Shown: positions 13,261 through 22,970 of the stretch, piece after piece | Layout of the letters: every line of letters starts with the position of its first letter | Numbering within the stretch: position 1 is the first letter of the stretch | Source: Campylobacteraceae bacterium | Lineage (GTDB): Bacteria > Campylobacterota > Campylobacteria > Campylobacterales > Campylobacteraceae | Length of the DNA stretch: 23,119 nt | Direction of reading: 5' to 3' | Assembly (NCBI GenBank): GCA_031276365.1 | Contig: JAISNG010000124.1 | Span: 1 to 23,119, forward strand | The notes under the pieces: model-generated | The model's input: only the letters and a program-made list of their open reading frames with translations | The model's database searches: none | What the model was told of the DNA's origin: nothing | Made by a program: the position numbers and the translations under genes

Positions 13261-15640
13261 TATAACGATAACTATAAACGGCGCAAAGATAACAGCTAAA
13301 GAGAATGAAACTATCTTGAACATAGCGCGCGCAAACGGTATTTTTATCCCCGCGATTTGCTATCTTAGTTGCTGCTCTCCGACATTGGCATGCAGGCTTT
13401 GCATGGCTGATGTGGACGGTAAAAGAGTCTATACATGCAACGCAAAAGCCAAAGACGGACAAATCGTCGTAACAAACACGGAAGAGATTGAAGCTGAACG
13501 CCGCGCGATAATGGAAGTTTACACTGTAAATCACCCTTTGGAGTGCGGCGTATGCGATAAAAGCGGCGAGTGTGAATTGCAAAATTACGTACTTGAAACA
13601 AAAGTCAAAGAACAGCATTACACGGTAACTTGCGGTTGCCATAAAGTGCAGGATTGGGGAAATATCCGATATGATGCTTCGCTGTGTATAGTATGTGAAA
13701 GATGTGTAACAGTATGCAAAGATAAAATCGGCGATGCCGCCTTGAAAACTGTACCGCGCGGAGATGAGTTCTCTGTTCCTAAGGAGTATAAGGAGATAAT
13801 GTCAAAAGACGCATACGCCGTCTGGAATAAAATGCAAAAATCGCTTATAGACAGAGTGCGCGATGAAAATGGCGATATTATTGATTGTGTAAAATGTGGT
13901 GAATGTAGTGCGGTCTGCCCGACAGGCGCACTAAGTGAAAGCGGTTTTCATTATGTTTCAAACGCATGGGAACTTAAGCGAATACCCGCCGCAAATCCGC
14001 ACAGCTCGGACTGTTCTTTGATATATTATGAGGTAAAACATCGCGGCATAGAGGATACGTCATTGAAAATCTACCGCGTTCATGGAGAGCATAATTTTGC
14101 TCCACTTAACACGGCAGCAAGATACGGATATGATTTTGAAAACAAAGACGTAGTAAAAGATGAAAAGGCTAAACAGAAGTTGGTTGATTTTATAAAAAAT
14201 GAAGCGGGAACGATACTTTTCAACAGTTTTATCACCAATGAAGAAGCGTTGATACTTCAAAAACTTAAAGAGAAATTTTCACTGAAACTTGTCAATGAAG
14301 ACGCTTATGTATATCAAAGATTTTTAAAGGCGATGGGCAAATGCTCAGGACGTACTCTTTACAAAGGTTCGCTTGAGAGCATTCGCGAGAGCGATTTTAT
14401 AATTAGTGTTGGTTCAATGCTAAGATATGACGCGCCGAATATCGGCTACATGGTAAATAACGCGCTTAAAATAAACCGTGCGTCTGCCATATATTGTCAT
14501 CCAATAAGCGATAGAGTCGTGTGCGGTTTTTCTAAAAATCTGATAGAGTTAAACTACAAGCCAGGAAGCGAAGAGGCGGTTTTGTATCTGTTACTTGAAC
14601 TTTTTGCGCCGCTCTCCGAACTTGACGATATAACAGGCGAATATCTGCAAACCTTTCATATAAAAGAGAAAAAAAACATAGACAATCAAGAGATTGATGT
14701 AATTACTTCAAAATTTTGGGACATAATCGGTCTTGAGGATAAAAGCAAACAGATAAAAGAGATGAAAACAGGCAAAAGCCGCTTTACACTGATAATCGGC
14801 GAAGATGTTTTGACGCATCCGAGATGGCAAAATATGGCATATATCGCGGGTACGCTGGAACATTTGGCAAACTTTGAGATAGTTGTTATCCCTACACAAA
14901 CAAACACACTCGGCGTCTCATTGATATGCGAACTTGACAAGCATGAAGACGGTAAAACGCTTGGCTACAATCGGCTTGGCGATATGACTATGAGCGCATT
15001 TGGAGACGGATTTGACATGCCTTCATTAAATCAACAGGAAGGTACATTTACCAATATAGACAAAAGAGTCGTGCCAACAAATGCCGCACTTCCATACGGC
15101 GGATATGAGTTGAACGATATCGCTTCCGAACTTGGAATTTACGCAAAATATACGATAGATTATACACAAAAATTACCCATAAAAAGCGGTTTTAAAGAGA
15201 TGGCTTTTGATGATTTGGTCACGGATTTTGATAATGCAGGCAAAGATAAAAGAGGTTATGAGATTGTAAACGGAAATATTGAGATATCAAAAACGCCAAC
15301 AGGATATGAAAACTTGACATTGTGTGGAGATATTGTGTATAGATTAAATCCTATTTCGCAATTTAGCGTTTTTACAAATCTCACTCATCATTTGAAAAGA
15401 AAAGGCGCGCTTTTTGCTTCAAGAGAGTTTATTGACCTGCACAACCTGTATGACGGGCAAAATGTAAAAATAACATCTCAAAGCGGCGCGATTTTGTATC
15501 TGAATATAGAAGAGGATAAAAATATAACGGGCAACTTCGCCTATCTGCCGACTTTTGACAAAACGCTTAACATATATCCGTTTTTTGAAGAGTACAGATT
15601 TGCCCCGTTTAGTATAGAAGGGATTTATAATGACGAATGA
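13253..15640 (+). CDS. nuoG: Complex I subunit NuoG with an extra ferredoxin-type cluster site
   Basis: The largest peripheral subunit, 795 residues, carries electrons from the input end toward NuoI. In order: a [2Fe-2S] domain with Cys36, Cys47, Cys50, Cys62; the N5 site His94, Cys98, Cys101, Cys107; a ferredoxin-like domain with CIVCERCVTVC (145-155) and CVKCGECSAVCP (212-223); then a molybdopterin-oxidoreductase-like C-terminal half that in this family binds no metal. E. coli NuoG has only three cysteines plus one distant Cys in that ferredoxin region; here there are eight, enough for two [4Fe-4S] clusters. The later C..C...C N7 motif of E. coli NuoG is not seen. The start overlaps the previous gene by 8 nt, with GAGGG just upstream. 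This form suits acceptance of electrons from a small carrier rather than NADH. Confidence 0.93.
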   Translation: MADITITINGAKITAKENETILNIARANGIFIPAICYLSCCSPTLACRLCMADVDGKRVYTCNAKAKDGQIVVTNTEEIEAERRAIMEVYTVNHPLECGVCDKSGECELQNYVLETKVKEQHYTVTCGCHKVQDWGNIRYDASLCIVCERCVTVCKDKIGDAALKTVPRGDEFSVPKEYKEIMSKDAYAVWNKMQKSLIDRVRDENGDIIDCVKCGECSAVCPTGALSESGFHYVSNAWELKRIPAANPHSSDCSLIYYEVKHRGIEDTSLKIYRVHGEHNFAPLNTAARYGYDFENKDVVKDEKAKQKLVDFIKNEAGTILFNSFITNEEALILQKLKEKFSLKLVNEDAYVYQRFLKAMGKCSGRTLYKGSLESIRESDFIISVGSMLRYDAPNIGYMVNNALKINRASAIYCHPISDRVVCGFSKNLIELNYKPGSEEAVLYLLLELFAPLSELDDITGEYLQTFHIKEKKNIDNQEIDVITSKFWDIIGLEDKSKQIKEMKTGKSRFTLIIGEDVLTHPRWQNMAYIAGTLEHLANFEIVVIPTQTNTLGVSLICELDKHEDGKTLGYNRLGDMTMSAFGDGFDMPSLNQQEGTFTNIDKRVVPTNAALPYGGYELNDIASELGIYAKYTIDYTQKLPIKSGFKEMAFDDLVTDFDNAGKDKRGYEIVNGNIEISKTPTGYENLTLCGDIVYRLNPISQFSVFTNLTHHLKRKGALFASREFIDLHNLYDGQNVKITSQSGAILYLNIEEDKNITGNFAYLPTFDKTLNIYPFFEEYRFAPFSIEGIYNDE

Positions 15641-16634
15641 AGCGGCGATAATCATTGAAACAATTGTCAAATCTGTAATTGTACTTGCGATTGTAGCAGG
15701 TCTTGCAGGATTTTTGACATATGTAGAGCGTAAGATTTTGGGTTTTATGCACCGCAGATTAGGTCCCATGTACGTTGGACCTTTCGGGCTTTTACAGGCA
15801 TTGGCTGATGTTGTAAAACTCTTTATGAAAGAGGATATTATCCCCCAAAACAGCGTGAAAGTGATATTTTGTTTAGCGCCGCTTTTGATAGTAACGGCTA
15901 CTTTTACGGCATTTGCCGCCGTGCCGCTTTTTCCAGAACTTCAATTTGGCGAATACAAAACCTCAGCGCTCATATCAGATATAAATGTTGGTATTTTATT
16001 TGTCATAGGCGTTTCATCTGCGGGCATGTATGCACCGCTGCTTGCAGGGCTTGGCAGTACAAATAAATGGTCAATTTTGGGCGGAGCAAGAGCTGTGATA
16101 CAGCTGCTCTCATTTGAAGTGATAACAGCGCTTGCTATTTTATCTCCCATAATGATTACAGGCTCTTTGTCTCTTGTGGATATCAACAACTTTCAAGAGG
16201 GCGGAATTTTAAACTGGCTCATTTGGAAACAGCCTGTAGCATTTGTACTTTTTCTAATCGCAGGCTTTGCCGAAACAAACAGAGTGCCGTTTGACCTGCT
16301 GGAGCAGGAGAGTGAAATAGTCAGCGGATATATCACTGAGTATTCTGGTATGCGCTGGGCGCTGTTTTTTCTCGGCGAATATTCAAATATGATACTCATC
16401 TCATTTCTGGTTTCGCTGATGTTTTTCGGTGGATTTAACTCTTTATGGTTTATCCCCGGAAGCGTTATGATGCTTTTAAAAATAATGGCATTTATATTTT
16501 TGTTTATGTGGGTAAGAGGTGCGTGGCCTCATGTAAGACCTGACCAACTGATGTGGCTTTGCTGGAAAGTTTTGATGCCGATAGCGCTTTTAAATGTGCT
16601 GATAACAGGCGTTGTCTTGCTTTTAGGAGTTTAA
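15630..16634 (+). CDS. nuoH: Complex I subunit NuoH
   Basis: Membrane subunit at the joint between the two arms, forming part of the quinone tunnel and the start of the proton pathway. The 334 residues contain about eight hydrophobic helices. Family motifs are VERKILGFMHRRLGP (32-46), GLLQALADVVKLFMKE and the acidic loop AETNRVPFDLLEQESEIV. It overlaps nuoG by 11 nt and has AAGGGA at 15618-15623, 6 nt before its ATG. Confidence 0.98.
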   Translation: MTNEAAIIIETIVKSVIVLAIVAGLAGFLTYVERKILGFMHRRLGPMYVGPFGLLQALADVVKLFMKEDIIPQNSVKVIFCLAPLLIVTATFTAFAAVPLFPELQFGEYKTSALISDINVGILFVIGVSSAGMYAPLLAGLGSTNKWSILGGARAVIQLLSFEVITALAILSPIMITGSLSLVDINNFQEGGILNWLIWKQPVAFVLFLIAGFAETNRVPFDLLEQESEIVSGYITEYSGMRWALFFLGEYSNMILISFLVSLMFFGGFNSLWFIPGSVMMLLKIMAFIFLFMWVRGAWPHVRPDQLMWLCWKVLMPIALLNVLITGVVLLLGV

Positions 16635-16635
16635 T

Positions 16636-17256
16636 ATGCCGCAACAATTTACAAACAGAAACACAAACGGATACATCTACTTCAAACATGAGAGCGCGCC
16701 AGTAACAAATTGGCAGAAATTTTGCCGCATACTGAAAAGAAGTGTAAAGCTTGAGCTTTTTACAGGACTTCGCATAGTTTTTGCAGAGATGGCAAAAGGC
16801 AAAAAAAACTGCCATACAACGCAATATCCGCTTGAAAAGATGCCCATAGGTCCGCGATACCGCTCCGTACATAAACTTTTGCGCCTTTTAGAGAGCGGCA
16901 ATGAAAGATGTATAGGATGCGGACTTTGCGAAAAGATATGCGTTTCAAACTGCATCAGGATAGAGACATATGCTGACAAAAACGGGCGCAAGGCGATAAA
17001 AAATTACGGTATAAATTTTGGACGTTGCATCTACTGCGGACTTTGCGCCGAAGTGTGTCCCGAGCTTGCGATAGTACATGGAAATGAATATGAATACGCA
17101 AGCGAACAGCGCTCACTTTTTGGTTTTAAAGAGGATTTGCTAACACCGATAGACGAATTTAAAAAAGACGCGCAAAAAGAGTTTGAAGGATATGGCAGCA
17201 TAAGCGTACAAGCTGACAAATATATCAAAAAAACTCCGCTTTTTGGAGATGAATAA
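16636..17256 (+). CDS. nuoI: Complex I subunit NuoI (two [4Fe-4S] clusters)
   Basis: Ferredoxin-like subunit that passes electrons from NuoG to NuoB. The 206-residue protein has two binding motifs: Cys92, Cys95, Cys98, Cys102 in CIGCGLCEKIC and Cys131, Cys134, Cys137, Cys141 in CIYCGLCAEVCP. The residue after Cys102 is Val rather than the usual Pro, and an extra Cys106 follows. An N-terminal amphipathic stretch (WQKFCRILKRSVKLELFTG) should lie on the membrane surface. The 65 residues after the second cluster form an acidic/basic extension. It starts 1 nt after nuoH, with TAGGAG upstream, and ends in TAATG with nuoJ. Confidence 0.97.
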   Translation: MPQQFTNRNTNGYIYFKHESAPVTNWQKFCRILKRSVKLELFTGLRIVFAEMAKGKKNCHTTQYPLEKMPIGPRYRSVHKLLRLLESGNERCIGCGLCEKICVSNCIRIETYADKNGRKAIKNYGINFGRCIYCGLCAEVCPELAIVHGNEYEYASEQRSLFGFKEDLLTPIDEFKKDAQKEFEGYGSISVQADKYIKKTPLFGDE

Positions 17257-17774
17257 TGTACGAAATTATCGCTTTTTATCTATTTGCGGTGATAATTACC
17301 GCAATGTTTTTAACCGCCGTCTTCAGTAAAAACGCACTTTATGCTATGAGTGCGCTGGCAGGAGGCATGATTTTTATAAGCGGGCTGTTTTTTCTTTTGG
17401 ACGCTGAATTTATAGGAGTCGTGCAAATAGTCGTGTACACGGGTGCTGTTATGGCGCTTTATGCGTTTGGTATGATGTTTTTTGATACGGCAAAAGATGT
17501 TAAAGAGCGTATCACAGCCAAAAAAACGATATATACTTTGTGGATATTTACCGCACTCTTGCTTGTTTTTATTATCTGCGCGCCGATACTCTCAAGCAGT
17601 CTTATATCCGCTGCGGACGTAAGTGAAAATATCAACAACACAACGGCGCTGGGATTTGTGATGTTTACAAAATATCTGGCGGTTTTTGAACTTACGGCAG
17701 TTATGCTTTTGGCTGCTATGATGGCGGGAATCATTTTGGTAAGCCGCCGTCTTGATGAAGGAGAAGCGCAATGA
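17256..17774 (+). CDS. nuoJ: Complex I subunit NuoJ
   Basis: Membrane subunit of 172 residues with five predicted helices. The third-helix region holds the conserved GVVQIVVYTGAVMALYAFGMM sequence, in which the pi-bulge helix couples quinone chemistry to pumping. GGAGAT at 17245-17250 is a suitable ribosome binding site, and the ATG overlaps the nuoI stop (TAATG). The stop overlaps nuoK as ATGA. Confidence 0.96.
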   Translation: MYEIIAFYLFAVIITAMFLTAVFSKNALYAMSALAGGMIFISGLFFLLDAEFIGVVQIVVYTGAVMALYAFGMMFFDTAKDVKERITAKKTIYTLWIFTALLLVFIICAPILSSSLISAADVSENINNTTALGFVMFTKYLAVFELTAVMLLAAMMAGIILVSRRLDEGEAQ

Positions 17775-18073
17775 TAAGCATATATCACTATTTGATATTG
17801 AGCGCGTTTTTGTTTGCGATAGGATTGGTCGGAGTACTGAGGCGAAAAAATATTTTGATGCTCTTTTTTTCAACAGAGATTTTATTAAATGCCGCAAATA
17901 TCGGTTTTGTCGCCGTGTCAAAGTTTTACGCAGATGTAAGCGGGCAGATATTTGCACTGTTTATCATAGCCATAGCCGCAAGCGAAGTAGCGGTGGGACT
18001 TGGTCTTCTGGTGCTTTGGTACAAACGCAGCGGGTCTATTGACCTTGACAGTTTGAATATTATGAAGGGATAA
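17771..18073 (+). CDS. nuoK: Complex I subunit NuoK
   Basis: Small membrane subunit of 100 residues with three helices, homologous to MrpC. The two buried glutamates required for proton transfer are at the standard positions: Glu36 in STEILLN and Glu72 in AASEVAVGL. AAGGAG at 17758-17763 lies 7 nt upstream, inside nuoJ, and the two genes share ATGA. Confidence 0.97.
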   Translation: MISIYHYLILSAFLFAIGLVGVLRRKNILMLFFSTEILLNAANIGFVAVSKFYADVSGQIFALFIIAIAASEVAVGLGLLVLWYKRSGSIDLDSLNIMKG

Positions 18074-18075
18074 AA

Positions 18076-19923
18076 ATGGAGATTTTTGTATATACAGCCC
18101 TTTTTGCGCCACTTGCCGCCGCTGTGTTTGCCGCGTTTTTTGCAATAAAAGAGAAAAATACCATAACAGGAGTTGTAAATTCGGCTCTTATCGCGCTCTC
18201 AACCGCCGCTTCAATTATGCTCTTATGCAATATCGGCGATGAGGAAACTCATGTAGAGTTAATGAGCTGGATAAGCGTCGGCGGACTTAGTATTCCGTTT
18301 GGATTTAACGTTGATGCTGTGAGCGCTGTTATGATGGTAACTGTAGGCGTTGTTTCAACGCTGGTGCATATCTACTCTATAGGATATATGGCTCATGACA
18401 GGGCGTTTAACCGCTTTTTTGCATATCTTTCAGCGTTTGTTTTCTCCATGCTGGTACTTGTCATGAGCGATAATTTCGCAGGGCTTTTCATCGGCTGGGA
18501 AGGCGTGGGGCTTTGTTCATGGATGCTTATAGGCTTTTGGTATCACAAAGACAGCGCGTCATGGGCAGCAAATGAAGCTTTTATCATGAACAGAATCGCG
18601 GATTTGGGTATGCTTCTGGGTATTTTTATGATTTATCGGCAGTTCGGTACTCTACAATACGATGCGGTTTTTGCTGCAGCGGCAGATACCGATATATTTG
18701 TTTTGCAAATCATCGGCATACTTCTGTTTATCGGTGCGATGGGCAAATCCGCGCAGTTCCCGCTTCATACATGGCTTGCGGACGCTATGGAGGGACCAAC
18801 GCCCGTATCTGCGCTTATACACGCGGCTACAATGGTAACGGCGGGCGTTTATCTTGTCATACGCGCCAATCCCATATATGCAAATATTCCTGATATAGGA
18901 TTTTTCATAGCTTCTTTGGGCGCATTTGTGGCGGTTTTTGCCGCCTTCATGGCGCTTGTAAATAATGATTTGAAACGAATCATAGCCTACTCCACGCTCT
19001 CACAGCTTGGATATATGTTTGTAGCCGCAGGACTTGGAGCATACTGGATAGCGTTGTTTCACCTGATGACGCACGCGTTTTTCAAATCGCTTCTGTTTTT
19101 GGGTGCAGGAAATATCATGCATGCTATGAGCGAAGAGTTAAATATCAAAAAGATGGGCGGGCTTTTCGGCGCGCTTAAAATCACAGCTGTTTTGATGATA
19201 GTAGCCTCCGTTGCGCTTGCGGGTATTTATCCGTTTGCAGGCTTCTTTTCAAAAGACAAGATTTTGGAAGTCGCGCTGAATGAAAATGCATATATTTTAT
19301 ACTCAACTTTGTGGATGGGCGCGGGCTTGACTGCGTTTTACAGCTTCAGACTTATATTTGTTGTGTTTTTCGGCAAGAAAAATTGGGAAAGAGATATTCA
19401 CCCTCATGAAGCGCCGAAAATTACACTTTTGGCTATGCTGCCGCTTGGCATTTTAGCCGCGTGCGCGGGCAGATTTGAGGAACGGTTTGAATATTTTACG
19501 ACAAAACTCCTGCCAGAATACGCATTCAATATCCCTCATGACATGGTTGTCTTGATGGTTGCAGCAACTCTTGGGATAGCGGTATTTGGCATCTTTTTTG
19601 CATTTTACATGTATATTATAAAAGATGGTTTTTCAAAGCGTATAGAAGAGAGAGCTATGTACAAGTTTTTATTTAACCAATACTATATTCCGCAGCTCTA
19701 TCAAAGTTACATTGTGCGTCCGTTTGAGGCAGCCGCGAAATTTTTATGGAAAAACATAGACGAAAAGATTGTAGATGCGGGCGTGGATATGATAGCGTCA
19801 GCGCTAAAGTGCGGCGGTAACAAGGCAAGAGGCATGCAAAGCGGAAATCTCTCCGCAATGTTAAGATGGATGATATTCGGCTTGTGCATACTGCTCATAA
19901 CGGCAGTTTTTTATCGGGCTTAA
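18076..19923 (+). CDS. nuoL: Complex I subunit NuoL (antiporter-like)
   Basis: The distal proton-pumping subunit, 615 residues, is homologous to Mrp antiporter subunits. It shows the helix-5 glutamate Glu142 in FIGWEGVGLCSW, Lys224 in AMGKSAQFPLHTWLADAMEG, PVSALIHAATMVTAGVY, and the discontinuous-helix region ending FAGFFSKDKI. A long C-terminal portion (about 470-615) fits the lateral helix plus final membrane segment. AAGGGA precedes the ATG, which lies 2 nt after nuoK. Confidence 0.98.
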   Translation: MEIFVYTALFAPLAAAVFAAFFAIKEKNTITGVVNSALIALSTAASIMLLCNIGDEETHVELMSWISVGGLSIPFGFNVDAVSAVMMVTVGVVSTLVHIYSIGYMAHDRAFNRFFAYLSAFVFSMLVLVMSDNFAGLFIGWEGVGLCSWMLIGFWYHKDSASWAANEAFIMNRIADLGMLLGIFMIYRQFGTLQYDAVFAAAADTDIFVLQIIGILLFIGAMGKSAQFPLHTWLADAMEGPTPVSALIHAATMVTAGVYLVIRANPIYANIPDIGFFIASLGAFVAVFAAFMALVNNDLKRIIAYSTLSQLGYMFVAAGLGAYWIALFHLMTHAFFKSLLFLGAGNIMHAMSEELNIKKMGGLFGALKITAVLMIVASVALAGIYPFAGFFSKDKILEVALNENAYILYSTLWMGAGLTAFYSFRLIFVVFFGKKNWERDIHPHEAPKITLLAMLPLGILAACAGRFEERFEYFTTKLLPEYAFNIPHDMVVLMVAATLGIAVFGIFFAFYMYIIKDGFSKRIEERAMYKFLFNQYYIPQLYQSYIVRPFEAAAKFLWKNIDEKIVDAGVDMIASALKCGGNKARGMQSGNLSAMLRWMIFGLCILLITAVFYRA

Positions 19924-19929
19924 GGAGAT

Positions 19930-21459
19930 ATGATGGGTAATACATTGCTGCTTGTAACGGTTTTATTTCCTTTACTCGCGGGGTTTGTCGGCTTTTTGAT
20001 AAAACAGGAAAATATTAAAACTTATGGAATTTTCTGTACTTTTGTAGAGTTTGCTCTCTCTTTAGCTCTTTGGAGTTTGTTTGATACAAACGAGGGCAGT
20101 TTTCAAATGCTTTTGAGTGTGCCTTTGATACCGAGTTTCGGCGTTTCATTTCTAATCGGTATTGACGGTATATCGCTCTTTTTGGTGATTTTAAGCACAT
20201 TTATAACGCTTGTGGGGCTTGCGGCTCTTGGCGAAATGAAAAATATCAAAAACCTTGTTATCTCCATACTATTTTTAGAGATGACGATGGTGGGCGTTTT
20301 TGCGAGCCTTGATTTGTTGCTGTTTTATCTTTTTTGGGAGTTATCTTTGGTACCGATGCTTTATATCATCGGCGCATGGGGCGCAGACAAAAGAATTTAC
20401 GCGGCTGTTAAGTTTTTTCTCTATACATTTGCAGGCTCTGTGCTGATGCTTGTCGGCATTTTATATTTCGGACATTTATATCACGAGGCAAACGGTGTTT
20501 GGAGTTTTTCACTGCTTGAGTGGGAGAGTTTACCGCTTCCTTACAGCGTTCAGTTTTGGCTATTTGGCGCGTTTTTTCTGGGATTTGCGATAAAAGTCCC
20601 AATGTTTCCATTTCATACATGGCTTCCATACGCGCATGGACAAGCTCCGACGATAGGCTCTGTTATCCTTGCGGCTGTACTTTTGAAGATGGGAACTTAC
20701 GGATTTGTGAGATTTTTGCTGCCGCTTTTTCCCGATGCGGTTGTATATTTTATCACGCCTGTTGCGATACTCTCTGTTATCATGGTCATATACGCGGCGT
20801 TAATCGCATTCGCTCAAGACGACATAAAACAGGTCATAGCATACTCTTCCATTTCGCACATGGGCGTTATTATCCTAGGAACGTTTGCGCTTAACATAGA
20901 GGGTATTTCAGGTTCGGTCTTTTTTATGATAAGCCATGGTCTTGTAAGCGGCGCGCTTTTTATGCTGGTGGGCGTCATATATGAGCGGCGTCATACGAAA
21001 ATAATGAGTGAATTTGGCGGACTTGCTTTGGTAATGCCGCGCTATGCGGCGATTTTTGCCGTTGTTCTCATGGGCGCTGTGGGGCTTCCATTGACGATAG
21101 GATTTGTCGGGGAGTTTTTATCTTTGGCTGGATTTTTCAAAATAAGTCCGATTTTGACCGCATTTGCAGGTACGGGCATCATTTTGGGCGCTGTTTATAT
21201 GCTAAGGCTGTATAGAAAATCTTTCTTTGGAGAGGTTAAAAAAAGAGCAAACAAAAGCTTGAAAGATTTGTACGTAAGGGAACTTTTTGCGCTTGTGCCG
21301 ATAACCATTTTGATAATATTTTTAGGAATCTATCCGAAAGCCATTTTAGCTCCCGTTCAAGAGAGCGTGAAAAGCACGCTTCAACTCATGTCGCAAAATG
21401 CGCAAAAATACGAAACGAAACTCTTTTTGGAGCAGGCAGCTTTTAAGGAGACGAAATAA
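19930..21459 (+). CDS. nuoM: Complex I subunit NuoM (antiporter-like)
   Basis: Proton-pumping membrane subunit of 509 residues. Key buried residues match the family: Glu137 in LFWELSLVPML, Lys222 in AIKVPMFPFHTWLP and Lys253 in LLKMGTYGF. Two adjacent ATGs exist (19930 and 19933). AAGGAG at 19922-19927 is 2 nt from the first and 5 nt from the second, so the protein may really begin at the second Met. It ends in a TAATG overlap with nuoN. Confidence 0.97.
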   Translation: MMGNTLLLVTVLFPLLAGFVGFLIKQENIKTYGIFCTFVEFALSLALWSLFDTNEGSFQMLLSVPLIPSFGVSFLIGIDGISLFLVILSTFITLVGLAALGEMKNIKNLVISILFLEMTMVGVFASLDLLLFYLFWELSLVPMLYIIGAWGADKRIYAAVKFFLYTFAGSVLMLVGILYFGHLYHEANGVWSFSLLEWESLPLPYSVQFWLFGAFFLGFAIKVPMFPFHTWLPYAHGQAPTIGSVILAAVLLKMGTYGFVRFLLPLFPDAVVYFITPVAILSVIMVIYAALIAFAQDDIKQVIAYSSISHMGVIILGTFALNIEGISGSVFFMISHGLVSGALFMLVGVIYERRHTKIMSEFGGLALVMPRYAAIFAVVLMGAVGLPLTIGFVGEFLSLAGFFKISPILTAFAGTGIILGAVYMLRLYRKSFFGEVKKRANKSLKDLYVRELFALVPITILIIFLGIYPKAILAPVQESVKSTLQLMSQNAQKYETKLFLEQAAFKETK

Positions 21460-22937
21460 TGCAGGACACTATATCGCTTATAACGCTTGAGAGTTTAAAT
21501 CTTTCCACGCTTTTGCCAATGATAGTTTTGTGTGTGGGCGCGCTTTTTATCATGTGCGCCGATATGCTGAAAAAAGAGCTTGGCAGAAATTTTTACATAT
21601 GGGCAACGATGCTTTTTCTATCACTTTCGCTTGGTTTTGCCGCATTTGGAGAGAAAAACGAAAGCGGATTTTTTGGCATGATGACGATAGACAGCATTGC
21701 AAAATTGTCGCAGATTGTTATTTTGGCGGCGTCTTTGTTGTTTGTTCCGCTCTCGCTTTGCAAAAAAGAGTTTTCGGAACATAGATTTGCCGAATACTTC
21801 ACGTTGCTGCTCTTTGCCGTTGTCGGGTTTTTATTTATGGCGTCCACGACAAATATTATCTTGATATTTATAGGACTTGAAACAGCGTCTCTTTGTTTAT
21901 ACACAATGATAGCGATGCACAACCGCACAAAAGCGGTGGAAGCGGCTCTCAAATACTTCACTATGGGCGCGCTTGCAAGCGGATTTTATGCGTTCGGCGC
22001 GATGATGCTTTATGCTTTGGGCGCAAGCGCAGATATCAATGAGATATTTACAAATCTTGCCAAAAAGGAGTTTGAACCTCTGCTTGGAGTTGCGGGCGCG
22101 CTGGCGGTAATGCTCGGCGCGATAGGCTTCAAACTCGCGCTTATACCATTTCATACATGGATGCCTGACGTTTACGAAGGCTCTCCCGCGCCGCTTGCAG
22201 GATATATTTCAATAGCCCCGAAAGTGGCGGCATTTGCGGTTACAGTAAGAATATTTGAGCCGTTTATCGCTGAAAATATCCTCTGGGCTGAGAGTATGTT
22301 TTATATATTATCAGTCGTTACGATGACGCTTGCAAACCTCATGGCTTTGGTTCAAACAGACGTTAAAAGAATGCTTGCATTCAGCTCCATGTCGCATGCA
22401 GCGTTTATATTGTGCGCCGTGCTTGTGTCAAACGAGCAGACTAACAGTGCGATATTTGTTTACTGGATACTGTTTATGTTTGCAAACATGGGCGCATTTG
22501 CGCTTTTATGGGCTGCGAGAAACGATACAAATCTGTATGATGTAAGATTTCAACATCCGTTTGTGAAATTTTCAGGACTTATCAAAACCGCGCCCGTAAC
22601 GGCTATGTTGATGGCTCTGTTTATGTTTTCTTTGGCAGGCATTCCGCCGTTTTCGGTATTTTGGGGCAAGATATATATTATGAGCGCAGTTATCAATAAA
22701 GGTTATATATTTTTGGCTGTTATTATGGCGTTAAACAGTGCGATAGCAGTTTATTATTACATAAAGCTGATTGTCTATATGTTTTTAACCAAGCCGTCTG
22801 AAATTGACGGCAAAATCTACGCTCAAAACGCCTCTTTGACGCTTAGCGTAGTAGTCGCGATATCGGCGGCGGTAACGCTTGGCGCGGTATTGCTGGCAGA
22901 GCCTGTGATGAGATTGACGCACTATTGGACTTTATAA
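21459..22937 (+). CDS. nuoN: Complex I subunit NuoN (antiporter-like)
   Basis: The innermost antiporter-like subunit, 492 residues and about 14 helices. The pump residues are Glu141 in FIGLETASLCLY, Lys225 in GFKLALIPFHTWMPDVYEG and Lys255 in ISIAPKVAAFAV. AAGGAG at 21445-21450 lies 8 nt from the ATG, which overlaps the nuoM stop. It is the last gene of the operon; no plus-strand terminator with a T tract is evident in the 182 nt that follow. Confidence 0.97.
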   Translation: MQDTISLITLESLNLSTLLPMIVLCVGALFIMCADMLKKELGRNFYIWATMLFLSLSLGFAAFGEKNESGFFGMMTIDSIAKLSQIVILAASLLFVPLSLCKKEFSEHRFAEYFTLLLFAVVGFLFMASTTNIILIFIGLETASLCLYTMIAMHNRTKAVEAALKYFTMGALASGFYAFGAMMLYALGASADINEIFTNLAKKEFEPLLGVAGALAVMLGAIGFKLALIPFHTWMPDVYEGSPAPLAGYISIAPKVAAFAVTVRIFEPFIAENILWAESMFYILSVVTMTLANLMALVQTDVKRMLAFSSMSHAAFILCAVLVSNEQTNSAIFVYWILFMFANMGAFALLWAARNDTNLYDVRFQHPFVKFSGLIKTAPVTAMLMALFMFSLAGIPPFSVFWGKIYIMSAVINKGYIFLAVIMALNSAIAVYYYIKLIVYMFLTKPSEIDGKIYAQNASLTLSVVVAISAAVTLGAVLLAEPVMRLTHYWTL

Positions 22938-22970
22938 GCAGTTGTCTTTTAAGCCGCAAAACCGCTTTGC

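Noticed and set aside
13118..13642. Minus-strand 174-codon ORF opposite the nuoG start
   Set aside because: Antisense to the NuoG cluster motifs; Cys/Tyr-rich shadow.
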